64,000 bases of DNA from Sacculina carcini. Its lineage: Eukaryota > Arthropoda > Thecostraca > Sacculinidae. Positions 34,801 to 44,812 of the stretch are shown here, in pieces. The DNA lies in contig OU696571.1 of NCBI GenBank assembly GCA_916048095.2, positions 4,016,501 through 4,080,500 on the forward strand, in the 5' to 3' direction. Numbering within the stretch: position 1 is the first letter of the stretch; the number at the start of each line of letters is the position of its first letter. Under the pieces are notes generated by a model. That model made no database searches. It was not told where the DNA came from and worked only from the letters and a program-made list of their open reading frames with translations. The position numbers were made by a program, and so were the translations under genes.

Positions 34801-35189
34801 TTGCCTCTGTGTAACAGGCGCTTGTTACGCAAGTCGATCAGGATGTGGTGCGCGTGCAGAAAATCAGCTCCGATGATTGCCATGTTGACTTGCGCAACTA
34901 CGAAAGCCCATTGAATCTTTTCACCGTTTTCAAAGCGGATGGTGATGCTGCGCTTGCCGTAAACTCGAATTTCGGATCCGTTTGCGGCGGTGAGTCGCTG
35001 TGTCGTCGGTGTCAGGTTTTGCTTGTGGTGCGGCGTCGGTGGTACCACACTCACTTGAGCGCCAGTATCCACAAGATACTTTGTTCCGCTGGTCTTGTCA
35101 CAAATGAAGAGCAGCGGCGCGTCTGTAGAGCAGCCACCCAAGCATTGCGCTACATGCTGGGGGCTGTCTAGTTTAAAGACCAAGAGCAA
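31887..35189 (-). CDS. pol: G1 Pol: protease, RT, RNase H, integrase
   Basis: An open frame of 1,100 codons expressed by -1 frameshifting from gag; it need not have its own start. Approximate residues: protease [14 protein letters not shown] (40), RT beginning [19 protein letters not shown] (195), [17 protein letters not shown] (315) with catalytic YLDDLL (335), RNase [15 protein letters not shown] (490), integrase zinc region ending CVSCQRSK (718), and the DDE core in [11 protein letters not shown] (748), [13 protein letters not shown] (806) and [10 protein letters not shown] (840). A short basic C-terminus follows. It copies the element RNA into DNA and integrates it. All catalytic residues are present; the first ends at TAG-adjacent overlap of 22 nt with gag. 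The stop is just before the polypurine tract and overlaps the LTR border. Confidence 0.95.
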   Translation of the reverse strand: MLLVFKLDSPQHVAQCLGGCSTDAPLLFICDKTSGTKYLVDTGAQVSVVPPTPHHKQNLTPTTQRLTAANGSEIRVYGKRSITIRFENGEKIQWAFVVAQVNMAIIGADFLHAHHILIDLRNKRLLHRGNVCTSARTSTLCSVGIRVATVSRYEQIMQRFKAVTTAPTGPVAVKHDVTYHIITHGPPVFCRPRRLELEKASIAKREVDKMLKLGILRPSNSAWASALHLAPKSNGDFRPCGDYRALNNRTVPDQYPLPYLRDFSAKLHGCKVFSSLDLVRAYHQIPVEPADIPKTAITTPFGLYEYVRMPFGLRNAGQTFQRFMDGVLRDIDGVFCYLDDLLLASSSHDQHERLLTTIMSRLEQYGLVVNVDKCVIGVPSIRFLGHQVTADGVLPLEDKVTAIQTFPKPTTQSQLRRFLGMVAYYQRFIPNAAAKLKPLHALLTHRAKRSKAPVEWCADTNRNFDDVKQALTTSAMLSHQIPRAELSLHVDASDSGVGAVLQQHVHDDWQPLGYFSKTLSKTEQKYSTFGRELLGVYLAVRHFRHTIEGRNVIVFTDHRPLVHALSSNSDKYAPREMRHLDFVSQFVSDIRHIPGAENQVADALSRTTAAIISPVIRTDDFASLAAAQAEDPSLSSLRDSPGSLQLQNVQFGQDSLLCDVSTGTPRPVLPTDLRRLYTKSLHELSHPGVEATVKLVAKRFVWPNMDRDIRRWTRCCVSCQRSKITRHTKSAVSPFGTPSERFSHVHVDLVGPLPPSQGQTYLLTCIDRFTRWPEAMPLPDIKTVTIARAFVHQWVSRFGVPDTITTDRGAQFESALWSELSRVLGCRRIRTTSYHPASNGMVERFHRQLKSSLRASQTSWMDALPMALLGIRSTHKTDLQACTAELVYGTTLRLPGELVSDTRLSSGDPASFAAVLRKNMRKLRPVLPRPSNAPSFVPKALQSATHVFVRRDSHRYPLDCPYDGPYAIVQRSDKHMVVSRKGHTETISIDRCKPAFIDDTLLPTHDLRGTPDPCEDPLEEPQTSELAIQGPATEHVSPHRHIDTHYSPTHNSSYSNASTTQSRNDVPQSVLRTRSGRTVRPPLRYRRVSFVIDTSREGAL
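31892..31906 (-). promoter_or_regulatory. G1 polypurine tract
   Basis: Minus-strand CTAGGGAGGGGGCAC directly before the 3' LTR. Confidence 0.88.
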
Positions 35190-36130
35190 GGTGGTCTGCA
35201 GCGACGCGCGGCCGCGCCAAACTGCTCGTGGTACCAGCAGAGAGTTGATGGTGGCTGGACGTACGTTTGTGCAGGTGAGTGTGTTCGTGCTGACTGACCT
35301 CGTCGTGGAGATGGCGACTGTTGACGAACAGATTGGCGCAATGTCGATCTTGCGCGGCTCTCATTCCTTGGGGCGAATCGTGGCTCGCGCTCTGTCGATC
35401 TCGCGGCCAGTGCGGACTCAAGGCGTCTGTTGGTCAATTCGAGCTGTTGGACTGTGTCCACCAGCGAATATACAGCTTGGCACAAATCGCTGCGACCGTT
35501 GTCCGTTCTCTCCTGAGCGTGTGGCACTGACTGCACATGATTGGCTGCTAGTTGTGGCGTATTCATTCCGCTGGCTTCCATGTATCGATCAGCAGCTCCG
35601 GCCAGCTCGTCGAGAGGGGTAGTCGCAGGCAGTAGGGACAAGGCCGCTCGTGCTGCCTGTGGGAGTCTCTGCAAAAATAGTGTCCTGAGCAGCCCTGAGT
35701 CTGCAGGTACGTTGCCGGCGATCAACAGCTCGTGTCGCATAGACCGCAGAAGAGTCGTCGGTTTTTGGTCGCCGAGCTGCTGCTTTGAAAGCATTGCTTC
35801 AAGGCGACTGGCGTGTGATTGAGCCAGACGTTCCTGCAGGGCCGTGCTGAGAGCGGAAAACGATTTGGGCCCGCGCAAAACATCACGGACCTGTGTGGCG
35901 ATGTGTGCTGGCAAGTTGGCGACCACCAACTTGAAACGCGTTTCGTCGTTGTCGATGCCGGCGACATCGAAAGCACACTCGACCTGGACCAGCCAAACTT
36001 CGGGGTCTTCAGGTAAAAACGTAGGCAGTCTGAATGTCGTTGCTGGCCTGCAAGGCTGGGACGATTGCGCGCTGGCGATCTGCGTGTCGGTGGCTGTGTT
36101 CAACTCGGGGTCACCAGTGTTGGTAGACAT
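35168..36130 (-). CDS. gag: G1 Gag (320 aa)
   Basis: The ATG at 36130-36128 lies 13 nt inside the 5' LTR and gives [11 protein letters not shown]; an upstream in-frame extension has no better ATG. The C-terminal motif [18 protein letters not shown] has the C-H-C-C spacing of CsRn1-type Gag instead of a classical zinc knuckle. The central part ([19 protein letters not shown]) is the capsid-like region common to these elements. The last codons are TCT TTA AAC TAG, so the stop directly follows a slippery heptamer. No lesion seen. Confidence 0.92.
   Translation of the reverse strand: MSTNTGDPELNTATDTQIASAQSSQPCRPATTFRLPTFLPEDPEVWLVQVECAFDVAGIDNDETRFKLVVANLPAHIATQVRDVLRGPKSFSALSTALQERLAQSHASRLEAMLSKQQLGDQKPTTLLRSMRHELLIAGNVPADSGLLRTLFLQRLPQAARAALSLLPATTPLDELAGAADRYMEASGMNTPQLAANHVQSVPHAQERTDNGRSDLCQAVYSLVDTVQQLELTNRRLESALAARSTEREPRFAPRNESRARSTLRQSVRQQSPSPRRGQSARTHSPAQTYVQPPSTLCWYHEQFGAAARRCRPPCSWSLN
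35171..35177 (-). promoter_or_regulatory. G1 -1 ribosomal frameshift site (TTTAAAC)
   Basis: Minus-strand T TTA AAC in the gag frame, directly before TAG (35168-35170). Slipping back one base gives TTT AAA CTA, exactly the pol frame (FKLD). This is the textbook X XXY YYZ heptamer. Confidence 0.92.
36101..36116 (-). promoter_or_regulatory. G1 primer-binding site, tRNA-Trp-like
   Basis: Minus-strand TGGTGACCCCGAGTTG begins one base after the 5' LTR. The first 12 bases, TGGTGACCCCGA, match the complement of the tRNA-Trp 3' end as used by retroviruses primed by that tRNA. G2 shares them. Confidence 0.8.
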
Positions 36131-36912
36131 TGCTACGCCAAGGTTGACAAACACGCGTGTGTCAACGACACCGAAAACGCTCTGTCAATTGCGTTAAATT
36201 CGCTTAGTCTTTACAAAGACTGTACAATGCGTTGAATTCGCAACTGACAATTCGCCTTTAAAAAGGCGGGGCTAAATTATTCGCTAATTAAATGCTCTTA
36301 AAAGAGCAGCTTGATGAATTTGGCCAATTAGCAGAAAACACGAGTTTTCTCGAACACTATATTGTCGCCGTCCACAAACAATACAAATAGTCGTCGATGA
36401 CACACACAGATCGAAGATACACACGGGTTGATGATACAAACAGCAAAAATGAGCGAGTCGAATAGGGCGAGATCTTGAGGCACTTAACAGCGAGCGATGA
36501 GCGGTCCCTCACAGCGCTCTGCGCGTGACTAAGTGTATTTCGGATTTATGCCAGTATCGGACAATGAGCGCGCTCACCGGAAGTTGTCCGATACTCACAT
36601 AAATCCGCGCTGCATGGGTCTACTTGCGCAATGCGCAGAATGATATGTTGTACAGGGAACGCGACGCGAGACAACAATTGCACACATAAAACAATGCACA
36701 ACACACTCAATAACATATACATGCAATAACATACGTTCCGCAAATATAGACATGCATGTCTGTGCATTTATACAGCGATAATAAATATAACATTAAAACA
36801 TCACAACACACATATAAACATAAACAACAGTGCACCTTTAAAACAACACAATACATTAATTACCATGACACGTGAACAAATAAGTAAAATATGCAAGCGT
36901 GCAGCGCCTACA
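36118..36912 (-). repeat. G1 5' LTR (795 bp)
   Basis: Partner of 31097-31891 with the same length and, by eye, the same sequence, including the hairpins (offset +5,021). Confidence 0.95.
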
Positions 36913-36916
36913 ACAG

Positions 36917-37855
36917 TTTTTGGTTTTCAATTTGTATTCATTATATTTTATGGATTCGATATGCATTTTATTGTATGAATTGTTCCGCACGACGGGCGGG
37001 TTTAAAAAGTGTTTAAATTTTTTAGTTCATTTTTTCAAATGGTTCATTTAAAAAAAGGTATTTTTTTTAATAAAAATGCTCCGCGGGCAGCAACTATAGA
37101 CAATAGAACGTTCAATTTACCCTGTAGAATTAATCCCTACACAAAACCAATGGAATTGACTTCAAGATCCAGAACGGATCGTGTTCGAGTTCTGAATTAT
37201 TCAGCACGACGGGCGGGTTTAAAGATGACTCAGGCGGACTGAGGGGAAATATTTTGTCGAAATAAAAATAATTAAACTTATAATTTTCAATAGATGAATA
37301 TTTTTATGAGTGTACCCTATTTCATTTTTATTTTTCCATATTTTTTTATGAATTGAATATGAATTTCATGTTATGAATTGCTCCACACAACGGGCGGGTT
37401 TTAATGCTATAAATATACATAAAGAAGAAATTCTGTCTGTCTGTGTAAGTATGCTTGAATATGAGGTGACATAATTGCGCTGGTTCATGGTTCGCTGGTT
37501 CAATGATCAGGGACTTCAAACGCAAACGAAGAGATGGCTCATTTTTATGAAATAAAAATGTCCCGCGGGCAGCAATAAAACGTTCAATTTCACCGTGTAG
37601 AATGAATTCAAATACAAAACTAATGGATTTGACTTCAAGAACCAGAACGGATGGTGTTCGAGTTCTGAATTATTCCGCACGTCGGCCGGGTTTAAATATG
37701 ATGCGGGCTAAGTGAAAATATTTTGTCAAAATAAAATTAAAAATAATGAAATTTAGACTTTTTAATTGATTAAGGTTTTTATGAGTTTGCCTTATTTATT
37801 TTTAATTTGCAATATTTTTATGAATTGCTCCGCACAACGGGCGGGTTTTAATGTA
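36917..37855 (+). repeat. S1 repeat block, last in + orientation
   Basis: S1 cores near 36985, 37200, 37384, 37676 and 37832. Two sub-blocks share GACTTCAAGA-CCAGAACGGAT before the core. No gene. Confidence 0.8.
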
Positions 37856-37984
<129 letters not shown>

Positions 37985-38165
37985 TAGCATTAAAACCCGC
38001 CCGTTGTGCGGAGCAATTCATGAAATAAAATTCATATTATATTAATAATAAAAATTCGAATAAAAAATATTATATTAACACACACACACGTTATTATAAT
38101 ATTATTATACACATACAATACTACAATATTATTATACACATACAATATTACAATATTATTATACA
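37985..38165 (-). repeat. S1 terminus (inverted) and low-complexity sequence
   Basis: S1 end in - orientation at 37985-38035, then short tandem repeats of the type AATATTATTATACACATAC and (CA)n at 38080-38177. No gene. Confidence 0.75.
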
Positions 38166-39578
38166 CACACACACACTCTTTGAGCTCTTTGTCACCGGTG
38201 CTCCATTTTCTCTGAGGCGGCGATGCGGGAGCCCCGAGACGCAAAAGAGTGCCGCCGCATCATTGAGATCAGTCACTTTGTCAGGGAGGGGCATAGAGAG
38301 GGAGGGCGCATGCCGCTGTCCGAAATCTCCAGCCCGATAAATCGAAGTTGCTTGCGACCGAAAACGCACTTCTCCGGTTTGACGACTAATCCCGCCTGCG
38401 AGAGTCTTCTGAAGAGTTATGCTAGATCATCGCGGTGCGTGTCTTCGTCTAGAGAGTAGACCATGATCTCATCTATATAGGCGTACACCCTCGGCCCCGC
38501 AGCACAGAGTCAATCAGCCGCTGAAAAGTCTGCGCTGAATTGCACAGGCCAAAAGGCATGCGTGTGTACTGGAACAAGCCGAGTGGCGTTGTTATCGCCG
38601 TTTTGACCTGGTCTCGTTTCGCGTCCGGAATCTGCGCATATGCCCGCGCAAGATCTAGTTTGCTGAAATCCCGTGCACCATCTAGGATGTCAGCGAATCC
38701 CTGGATGTGGCGGATTGGGTACCTGTCGGGTGTTGTGACTGCATTGAGCCGCTCATAACAACCCACCAAACGGTAAGCTTTACCACCGTCTTTCGGCACC
38801 AGATGTATGGGGCTGGCCCAGGGTGAGGATGAGGGGACGACAATACCTCGCTCCAGCATCTCGTTCAACTCCTGCCTGGCCGCGGTGAGCTTGCCTGGCA
38901 TCAGTCGCCGAGGTCGAGCGTACACTGGAGCACCTTTCGTGTCTATGCGATGTTCAACTCCAGGTACGTTAATGACGGGGAAACCCGGGGGGGCTCGCAG
39001 AGTCGAATGAAGTCCGCCGATGTTCGCATATTCTCGAAACCGGCACCGTCCGTGTTCGGTTCACGTACTGCGCTGACGTGCGCCCATGCTGGGTGAGGGC
39101 GCGTGGCAGGCTGCACGTTGCGAGTGGACAGATATGTCACACTGTCTGTGAGACGTTTGTTGCACAAATCCACCACTAGGCCAAACTCCCTGAGAAAGTC
39201 GGCGCCCAGTATCGGTGATGGGACCGCTGCCACAAGGAATTTAAATTTGTACACGCGACCAAGGCCAAGATCAACGTCGACAGGAAAGTCCGTCAGGTAA
39301 ACTTCGATCTTGGAGCCGTTAGCAGCGCGTAACAACGGCCTGCCGAGTGGGGAAGACTATGCTTTCGATGCTGGTATCAGAGACACTTCGCTGCCGCTGT
39401 CGACCAGGTAGCGTCGGCCCGTGCGGTCGACGACGTGAAGCAGGTGGCAATCGGAGTCGCAAACGGTCAGTGCCACCACTGCCGGCTGCCGAACGCGTTT
39501 CCCGACACGTCCGATGTGAACGAGCGCGGACTGGTGCATTTGCGGGCTGCCGGGCTCCACTGGCGGTGATATCTGCAC
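38166..39578 (-). pseudogene. pol: G2 pol remnant: protease and partial RT
   Basis: Three or more frames are needed. Protease YLVDSGSEVSLIP (about 39430-39370), then AANGSKIEVYLTDFPVDVDL and PSPILGADFLREFGLVVDL (39330-39160), RT from 38925 with ARQELNEMLERGIVVPSSSP, FSKLDLARAYAQIP and MPFGLCNSAQTFQRLID. At 38473 the frame breaks; the next block reads YIDEI where catalytic YxDD is expected, so the second Asp is lost. Reading continues with stops to about 38166. Not functional. Confidence 0.88.
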
Positions 39579-40321
39579 CAGTGGCTTACGTACGCCCTGG
39601 TTTTCGACGCCGATTGTCCCTGCTCATGTGCCAACGGCTCTCTGCGAACGACTGCTGGTTTGCGTCTGCCTCGCTGCATTGCTGAAGCAGTCGCTGTCAC
39701 TTCCTCGGCCGAAGTAGCTTCTGTTGCCAGCGCAGTGCGCTGGAGGGACACTGCCGCGGCTTCTAGACTGGGCTGGTGGTGGCTGTCGGCGCGCACTGCT
39801 ACCTCAACCAGCAACATGGTCTTCAGCCACTCACGACACAGCAGCCGCAGCGCTTCAGGCATCCGGGCGAGGAAAAACTCCACGATGATGTCGTGTTTTG
39901 TATCACTCGGATTCAACGACACGATGTCACTGTACAGCTGTGAGGGCATGCGTGAGCCAAGTTCGCTCGGTATACTGAGCAAACGTCTCAAACGCTCAGC
40001 CGCCGACAACTGTAAGCGTTGGCGCAGCCGGCTGCACAGATGCGTATAGCAATCATTTGCTAGGGGTTTCGCTGTGGCAATGTCTTTGACGATCCTGAAC
40101 TGGCAAGCGGGCAGTCTGGCCAACACCTTCCGCATCTTTGTTGATTGGGTCGTGATGCCGCCGTCTACCAAAAGATTTTCGCACATGGCCAGCCATGTGT
40201 CAATATATGACTCGTCGAACATTGGTAGTTCCACTTTGATCCTTGAGTAAGACTGCTCTGCTGCATGACACGAGCATGGCGTTGCTTGCTTATCGTGCTG
40301 TAATGCCTTTTCTTGCTCCAT
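39467..40321 (-). pseudogene. gag: G2 gag (284 codons)
   Basis: An ATG at 40321-40319 follows the primer site. The capsid-like region includes VELPMFDESYIDTWLAMCEN and LRRLLSIPSELGSRMPSQL. The C-terminal CRYHRQWSPAARKC has C-H-C but the fourth Cys of the motif is missing (CTSPR). The frame is open to 39467, but its end runs over the start of the protease frame, and no G1-like slippery site is seen. Part of this gene (39619-39881) was copied to 27485-27746. Confidence 0.75.
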
Positions 40322-40330
40322 TACGAGCAC

Positions 40331-40347
40331 TGAGTTCGGGGTCACCA
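40331..40347 (-). promoter_or_regulatory. G2 primer-binding site, tRNA-Trp-like
   Basis: Minus-strand TGGTGACCCCGAACTCA one base after the LTR; the first 12 bases are the same as in G1. Confidence 0.78.
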
Positions 40348-40348
40348 C

Positions 40349-40535
40349 TGTAGCGAACGCAAATACGGTAGCAACACTAGCCTTGTATTGTAGCCACAAC
40401 TCTTGACAAGCGAATGAACAGGCACTGGAGCTTACACACGCGCACACACAAGCACGCGAGCTAAACTATCGGTCGTTGACCCCACCGGTGACGCGCGGTC
40501 ACAATACTGCTTGCGCCAGGCGCGTGGTGCCTACA
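40349..40535 (-). repeat. G2 5' LTR (about 187 bp)
   Basis: TGTAGCGAACGC ... GGTGCCTACA on the + strand, next to a short (TA)n tract. Borders are inferred from TG...CA and the primer site, as no partner LTR is present. Confidence 0.7.
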
Positions 40536-41454
40536 ATATATATATATATATATATATTCAAGTCCACCCGTCGTTTGGAGCAATTCATAAAATATAATTC
40601 ATATTTAATCCATAAAATAAAATGAATGTAAGTGTGAATGTTTTTGTTTTAATTTTTACAAATATTATCACTCAACCCGCTCCATATATAAATCTGCCCG
40701 TCGTGCGGAATAATTTATAATTCTAACACGAAGTAAACAATGAAAAATGATGAAAACTTTTCATCAGAATATTTCAAAACTATTTATATAACTTGACATC
40801 ATTTAAACCCGATGTAACCTGATCCAAACCTACCAAGCCCAGCCCAAACATCCAATCTTAACATAGCCCAGCCTAATCTGAGGTAATTTAACTAATTAGT
40901 TTGTGATCACCAAATAAACTGATCCAATCATAATTTGCAATCAGAAGCTCGATATTATCTACCCCAGGGGTCCCAAACAAGCGGCCCATCAATACTTTTC
41001 TCTCAACCCACCAATATAATATATAAACTAAACTATAAGACACAATAAGTCACATTTATTGTATAATACAATTTAATTATATCTAATTGTACATAATTTA
41101 ATTGTACATAATTTAATTCACATTTTTATTAGTGAATCTGGATCTTGAAGTCAAGCCCGTGAGTTTTGTATATGAGTTCATTCTACACTGTAAAATTGAA
41201 TGTTTAAGCCCGCCCGTCGTGCGGAACAATTAAAATAACAAAATAAATACATATTCAAAAAGCAAACAGCCAGTCTAATAGAAAACTCTTAATTGTAAAA
41301 TCTAAACCAATAGACAATTCTTTTTCTGACTTCGCATATTCTTATACTAATAATTGACGAAATATTATTCAGTCAACCCGCCTCATACTTTAGCCCGCCC
41401 GTCGTCAGGAATAATTTAGAAATAAAACACAAAATAAAAACAATGAAAAATTTA
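40536..41454 (-). repeat. (TA)n and S1 repeat block, - orientation
   Basis: S1 cores near 40563, 40692, 41210 and 41393 as CCCGCCCGTCGTGCGG or variants. Includes the reverse of the GT-rich segment seen near 205-250. No gene. Confidence 0.8.
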
Positions 41455-42148
41455 ATGTAGTGTGGCGTGTCATGCATATTTTATATATTATATTAATGTG
41501 TGTATATTTAAATGTGTATGCGTGCGCGTATGCGTTTATATGTATGTGCGGCATAGCTTGTGTGTGTGTGTGTGTGTTAGCTTGAGAAAATAGTTCAGCC
41601 AATCACAGTAGCCTACGTGCTCGCGTGATCACATAGCGACCAATCAGGTGGGTACATTTGTCTGTTTTTATTGCCTGACCAATCCTGTTACAATATTCAT
41701 ACGCGGTCGGGTCGATGCACACGCACGGCCAAGTTTATTTAAGTGCCGTCGCCTCGGTGCGCGGGCAGTTGGACTGGGACTTTGGCAATAGCTTGACTGA
41801 CAGGGCTACTCTCTGTGTCTCGCTCGCCTTGTGTCAGTTCGACCCGAGCATCGTCCGACACATTGTGTTGGACAACGTGCTCGTTGCGATTGCCGCGCAT
41901 TGGCCTAGGCTATTTGTAAACCTTAATTATTTGTAACCTGTATTATTTGTAAAGGTGCAGTAGCTGTTTCAGTGGAGGACTCGCTACACCACTGTTACGG
42001 AATTCTGTGCCGCGGCCTTCGTGCCGAGGTTTTGCTGGTCTCCGGCCTTTGATATTTATTGCAAGGATTGTTACCGTGTATTTATAATATATCTGATGTG
42101 CTACACCGCTCTTTGTTATGTGCGCGCTCTGAACGAGCTTCGCGTAAC
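41455..42148 (+). repeat. Possible solo LTR with promoter-like module
   Basis: A GC-richer island in S1 that starts TGTAGTGTGGCG and ends TTCGCGTAACA. It has three CCAAT boxes (41599, 41640, 41679) and TTTATTTAAG at 41734, an arrangement expected of an RNA polymerase II promoter. An open frame at 41715-41936 has no recognisable domain. No target duplication is visible and no partner LTR exists here, so a host promoter or other repeat is possible. Confidence 0.45.
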
Positions 42149-42991
42149 AATAGTATATCATATCTATAAATCCCGGTTAATGCTTCCGCTAATGCATCAT
42201 ATTCATAAAGTTGTTTTTTTATATTACACCGATATTACAGCCCTTTTGCAATCAATATTCTGTTACGTATTATTCCTAGTACCTTTATCATCAGATTGCA
42301 AAATATATTGAAATGTTCACATCATTATCCAACATCATTTGCTTAAGAGCTATTTTACTTTTACCGCTAGAATATTTACTGCTAGCAAAATATCATATAC
42401 CTCGCTATCATTTGAGTCCACTCTTTATAGATACATTTAAGCCCGCCCGTCGTGCGCAACAAATCATAAAATATAATTCATATTCAATTAATAAAAGAAC
42501 AGGAATGCAGATTGAAAAATATAAGTAAGCCCATAGGAAAATTTTAGCCAATATATAAGTCTAAATGTGAAATTTATATTTCAATTTGGACAAAATGTTT
42601 TTCCTCAACCCGCCTCATATTTAAACCTGCCCGTCGTGTGGAATATTTCAGAACTCAATCACTAAACAAACACAAAGAATATTGATGAAAAATTACTAAG
42701 CATTGTCATCGAATGCTTCCAAAATATATTTATAACTTAACATCATTCCCAACACTATTTGCTCAAGTACTATTCTACGTTTAAGGCAATAATATTTACT
42801 GCTAAAATTATCACATTTTCCGCTATAGAAATATATTATATTTTCCGCTATAGTTTGCCTAAACCGCCCATATTTAAACCTGGCCGTCGTGCTGAATAAT
42901 TCAGAGCTCATACACGAAACAACGAAAAATGACTCAACGTTTTCATCATACTGTTTCAAAAAATATTTATAACTTAAAATCATTTGCCTAA
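42149..42991 (-). repeat. S1 repeat block, - orientation
   Basis: S1 cores near 42440, 42625 and 42883. The first part matches the reverse of 30230-30500. No gene. Confidence 0.8.
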
Positions 42992-42999
42992 CTTATTAC

Positions 43000-44330
43000 T
43001 AGGGCTGTCAAAAGTTAATAAAGTTACTTTTTCACCTACAGGTCACTTTTTCATAAGCTACCTAAAACTGCATGAAACAGTGGTGTACGATAATTATTAT
43101 AAAAATAATTAGGTTACCAAAAGTTACTTTTTCATCGTTAGGTTACTTTTTTTGCTTTTAGGTTACTTTTTTGCTTTTATGTTACTTTTTTGCTTTTAGG
43201 TTACATTTTTAGCGTCAGGTTACCTTTTGTTATTTGTCTTGTTATTAAGTAAGTTTACCACGAAGTTCAGTGACCTTTTGCAGATAAGAGGTACAAAAAC
43301 GGTATATATGAGGATAAAATAGGAAAAGAGATGGAATATTAGGTCTCAAGATCATGAATTTTCAAAATTTCTGCTGTTAGGATTTAGCAATTGATACCTT
43401 CACCTTCACCTTCATATCTGTGCTACTCAATATTTACACGTTTTGGGTACGCAGGATAGCGTCATTCCATTTTAGGAAATGCCCACGAGCCGGAGGGTGT
43501 CGTGAGATGTTTGGAGCGTGGTATAGTACGATGTGTGAGCTCTCCTTAACAGATACTGCACTGTAGCACTTGACAGTACACATTTACTTGAACAGGAATT
43601 AGCACGTGATTTTCAGGGCGTGAGAAAGCGCCATTTTCCCACGTTTTACATTGATAAGACTGTGAGCACAGGGTGCTACATATGAGAGGACGGGGACATT
43701 CACACATGCAGTGTTTACGCCAACACAATTATACAAGCTGTAGTACGTGCTATATGACAAAAAGTTCCGTTGAAACAATATATAAAACATTATTGCGACC
43801 ATTACTGAAATATTTACATTTGCAATTAGTGTATTTCACTCTTGTATTATCTTTCCACTTTTAAATTACATTTTGATGGTTATGCTCCTTTTTGCGATGC
43901 TAGCCAAACAATATTTAGTCACTTTTGGTGGTTTGTTGTAAAAATGGTACCAGATCGGAGAGAAGGTGGAAAAATAGTACCAACTCGGAAAGAGGATAGA
44001 AAAGAAGGACTGGTGTAGTTTCTTCCTTCAGAACTGCAAACTGAAATTGACCTTTTTTAAGGTTATTTTTACGAAGATTAGGTTATTTTAGGTTACCTTC
44101 TTATAGGTTATTAGGTGACTTTTTAGGTTCACAAACAAACCACAAACAAACCGTGTATTTCCTATAGCGCACTAATCAGCAAAGGCTTGATACACATGTG
44201 ATATAGCGATGCAAATGTGATAAAAACATTAAAATTCATAGGTTATTTTTAGGTTACTTTTTTAGGTTACTTTTTCTCGAAAATATAGTTACTTTTTTCT
44301 GATTTTTAGGTTACTTTTTTGACAGCCCTA
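43000..44330. mobile_element. hAT-type DNA transposon, non-autonomous (1,331 bp)
   Basis: Terminal inverted repeats TAGGGCTGTCAAAA at the left and TTTTTTGACAGCCCTA at the right, with a perfect 8-bp target duplication CTTATTAC (42992-42999 and 44331-44338). TIR type and 8-bp duplication fit the hAT superfamily. Many GGTTACTTTTT-like repeats lie near both ends. No transposase frame was found. Confidence 0.93.
44132..44215 (-). mobile_element. CR1/L2 3'-end fragment inside the hAT element
   Basis: CAAAC-type short repeats followed by CGTGTATTTCCTATAGCGCA and CTAATCAGCAAAGGC match the reverse 3' end of CR1-C (49213-49270). It is an extremely 5'-truncated insertion. Confidence 0.7.
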
Positions 44331-44338
44331 CTTATTAC

Positions 44339-44634
44339 ATAAACTTACATAAATTTAACTAACCTAACCTAACCTAACCTAACGTAACCTAACCTGTTTT
44401 AATTATTGACTGAGGTTTTCCCTTCAACACTCCTTAAATTTAAACCCGTTCTTCTTGTGTAGTAATTCAGAAGTGTAACACTATCAAAACAATGAAACTT
44501 TATCTCTCTCACTTTGCCTAAACCGCCTCATATTTAAACCTACCCGTCGTGCTGAATAATTCAGAACTCAGACACGAAACAATGAAAAATGAATAAACTT
44601 TTTCATCACAATGTTTCCAAAATATATTTATAAC
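44339..44634 (-). repeat. S1 block with (CTAAC)n tract
   Basis: Contains CTAAC repeats at 44357-44395 (seven or so units, one variant) and S1 cores near 44440 and 44540. No gene. Confidence 0.75.
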
Positions 44635-44812
44635 TTAGGGCGTGTTTCATTATCAATGCTGAAGCGCTAGGAAGCGCTAGGAAGCGCTTCACAGTGTTAC
44701 ATTATCAATGCAGTCTTGTGCCAGTGGTCGACGTGAGTGGACGTGCTTTTGTGTTTCTTCCCTGGTGTTGGTCCTTGTTTTCCATTTCTGGCTTACGTTC
44801 AGTGTTTGTGTC

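Larger units (their letters stand above)
31097..36912 (-). mobile_element. Ty3/gypsy element G1 (CsRn1-like), apparently complete
   Basis: 5,816 bp with identical-looking 795-bp LTRs, a 4-bp target duplication ACAG, primer site, gag, frameshift signal, pol and polypurine tract, all in order on the minus strand and without visible lesions. The tRNA-Trp-like primer site together with a C-H-C-C gag motif is the signature I associate with the CsRn1/Kabuki clade. Confidence 0.95.
38166..40535 (-). mobile_element. Ty3/gypsy element G2 (CsRn1-like), decayed and 3' truncated
   Basis: 5' LTR, primer site, gag and the protease-RT part of pol on the minus strand. It is cut in RT at about 38166, with no RNase H, integrase or 3' LTR. 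Related to G1 by gag C-H-C motif, primer site and RT type, but the sequence differs. Confidence 0.9.

Noticed and set aside
41715-41936. 73-aa open frame downstream of the CCAAT/TATA module as a host gene
   Set aside because: No recognisable domain and no sign of a following exon; more likely chance in a GC-rich LTR-like segment.
43673-43864. Short frame with Cys/His residues inside the hAT element as a transposase remnant
   Set aside because: No hAT transposase motif (RW, D..E catalytic blocks or hATC region) is visible; too short to assign.
44357-44395. Telomere end at the (CTAAC)n tract
   Set aside because: The tract is about 40 bp, imperfect and surrounded by dispersed repeats on both sides.
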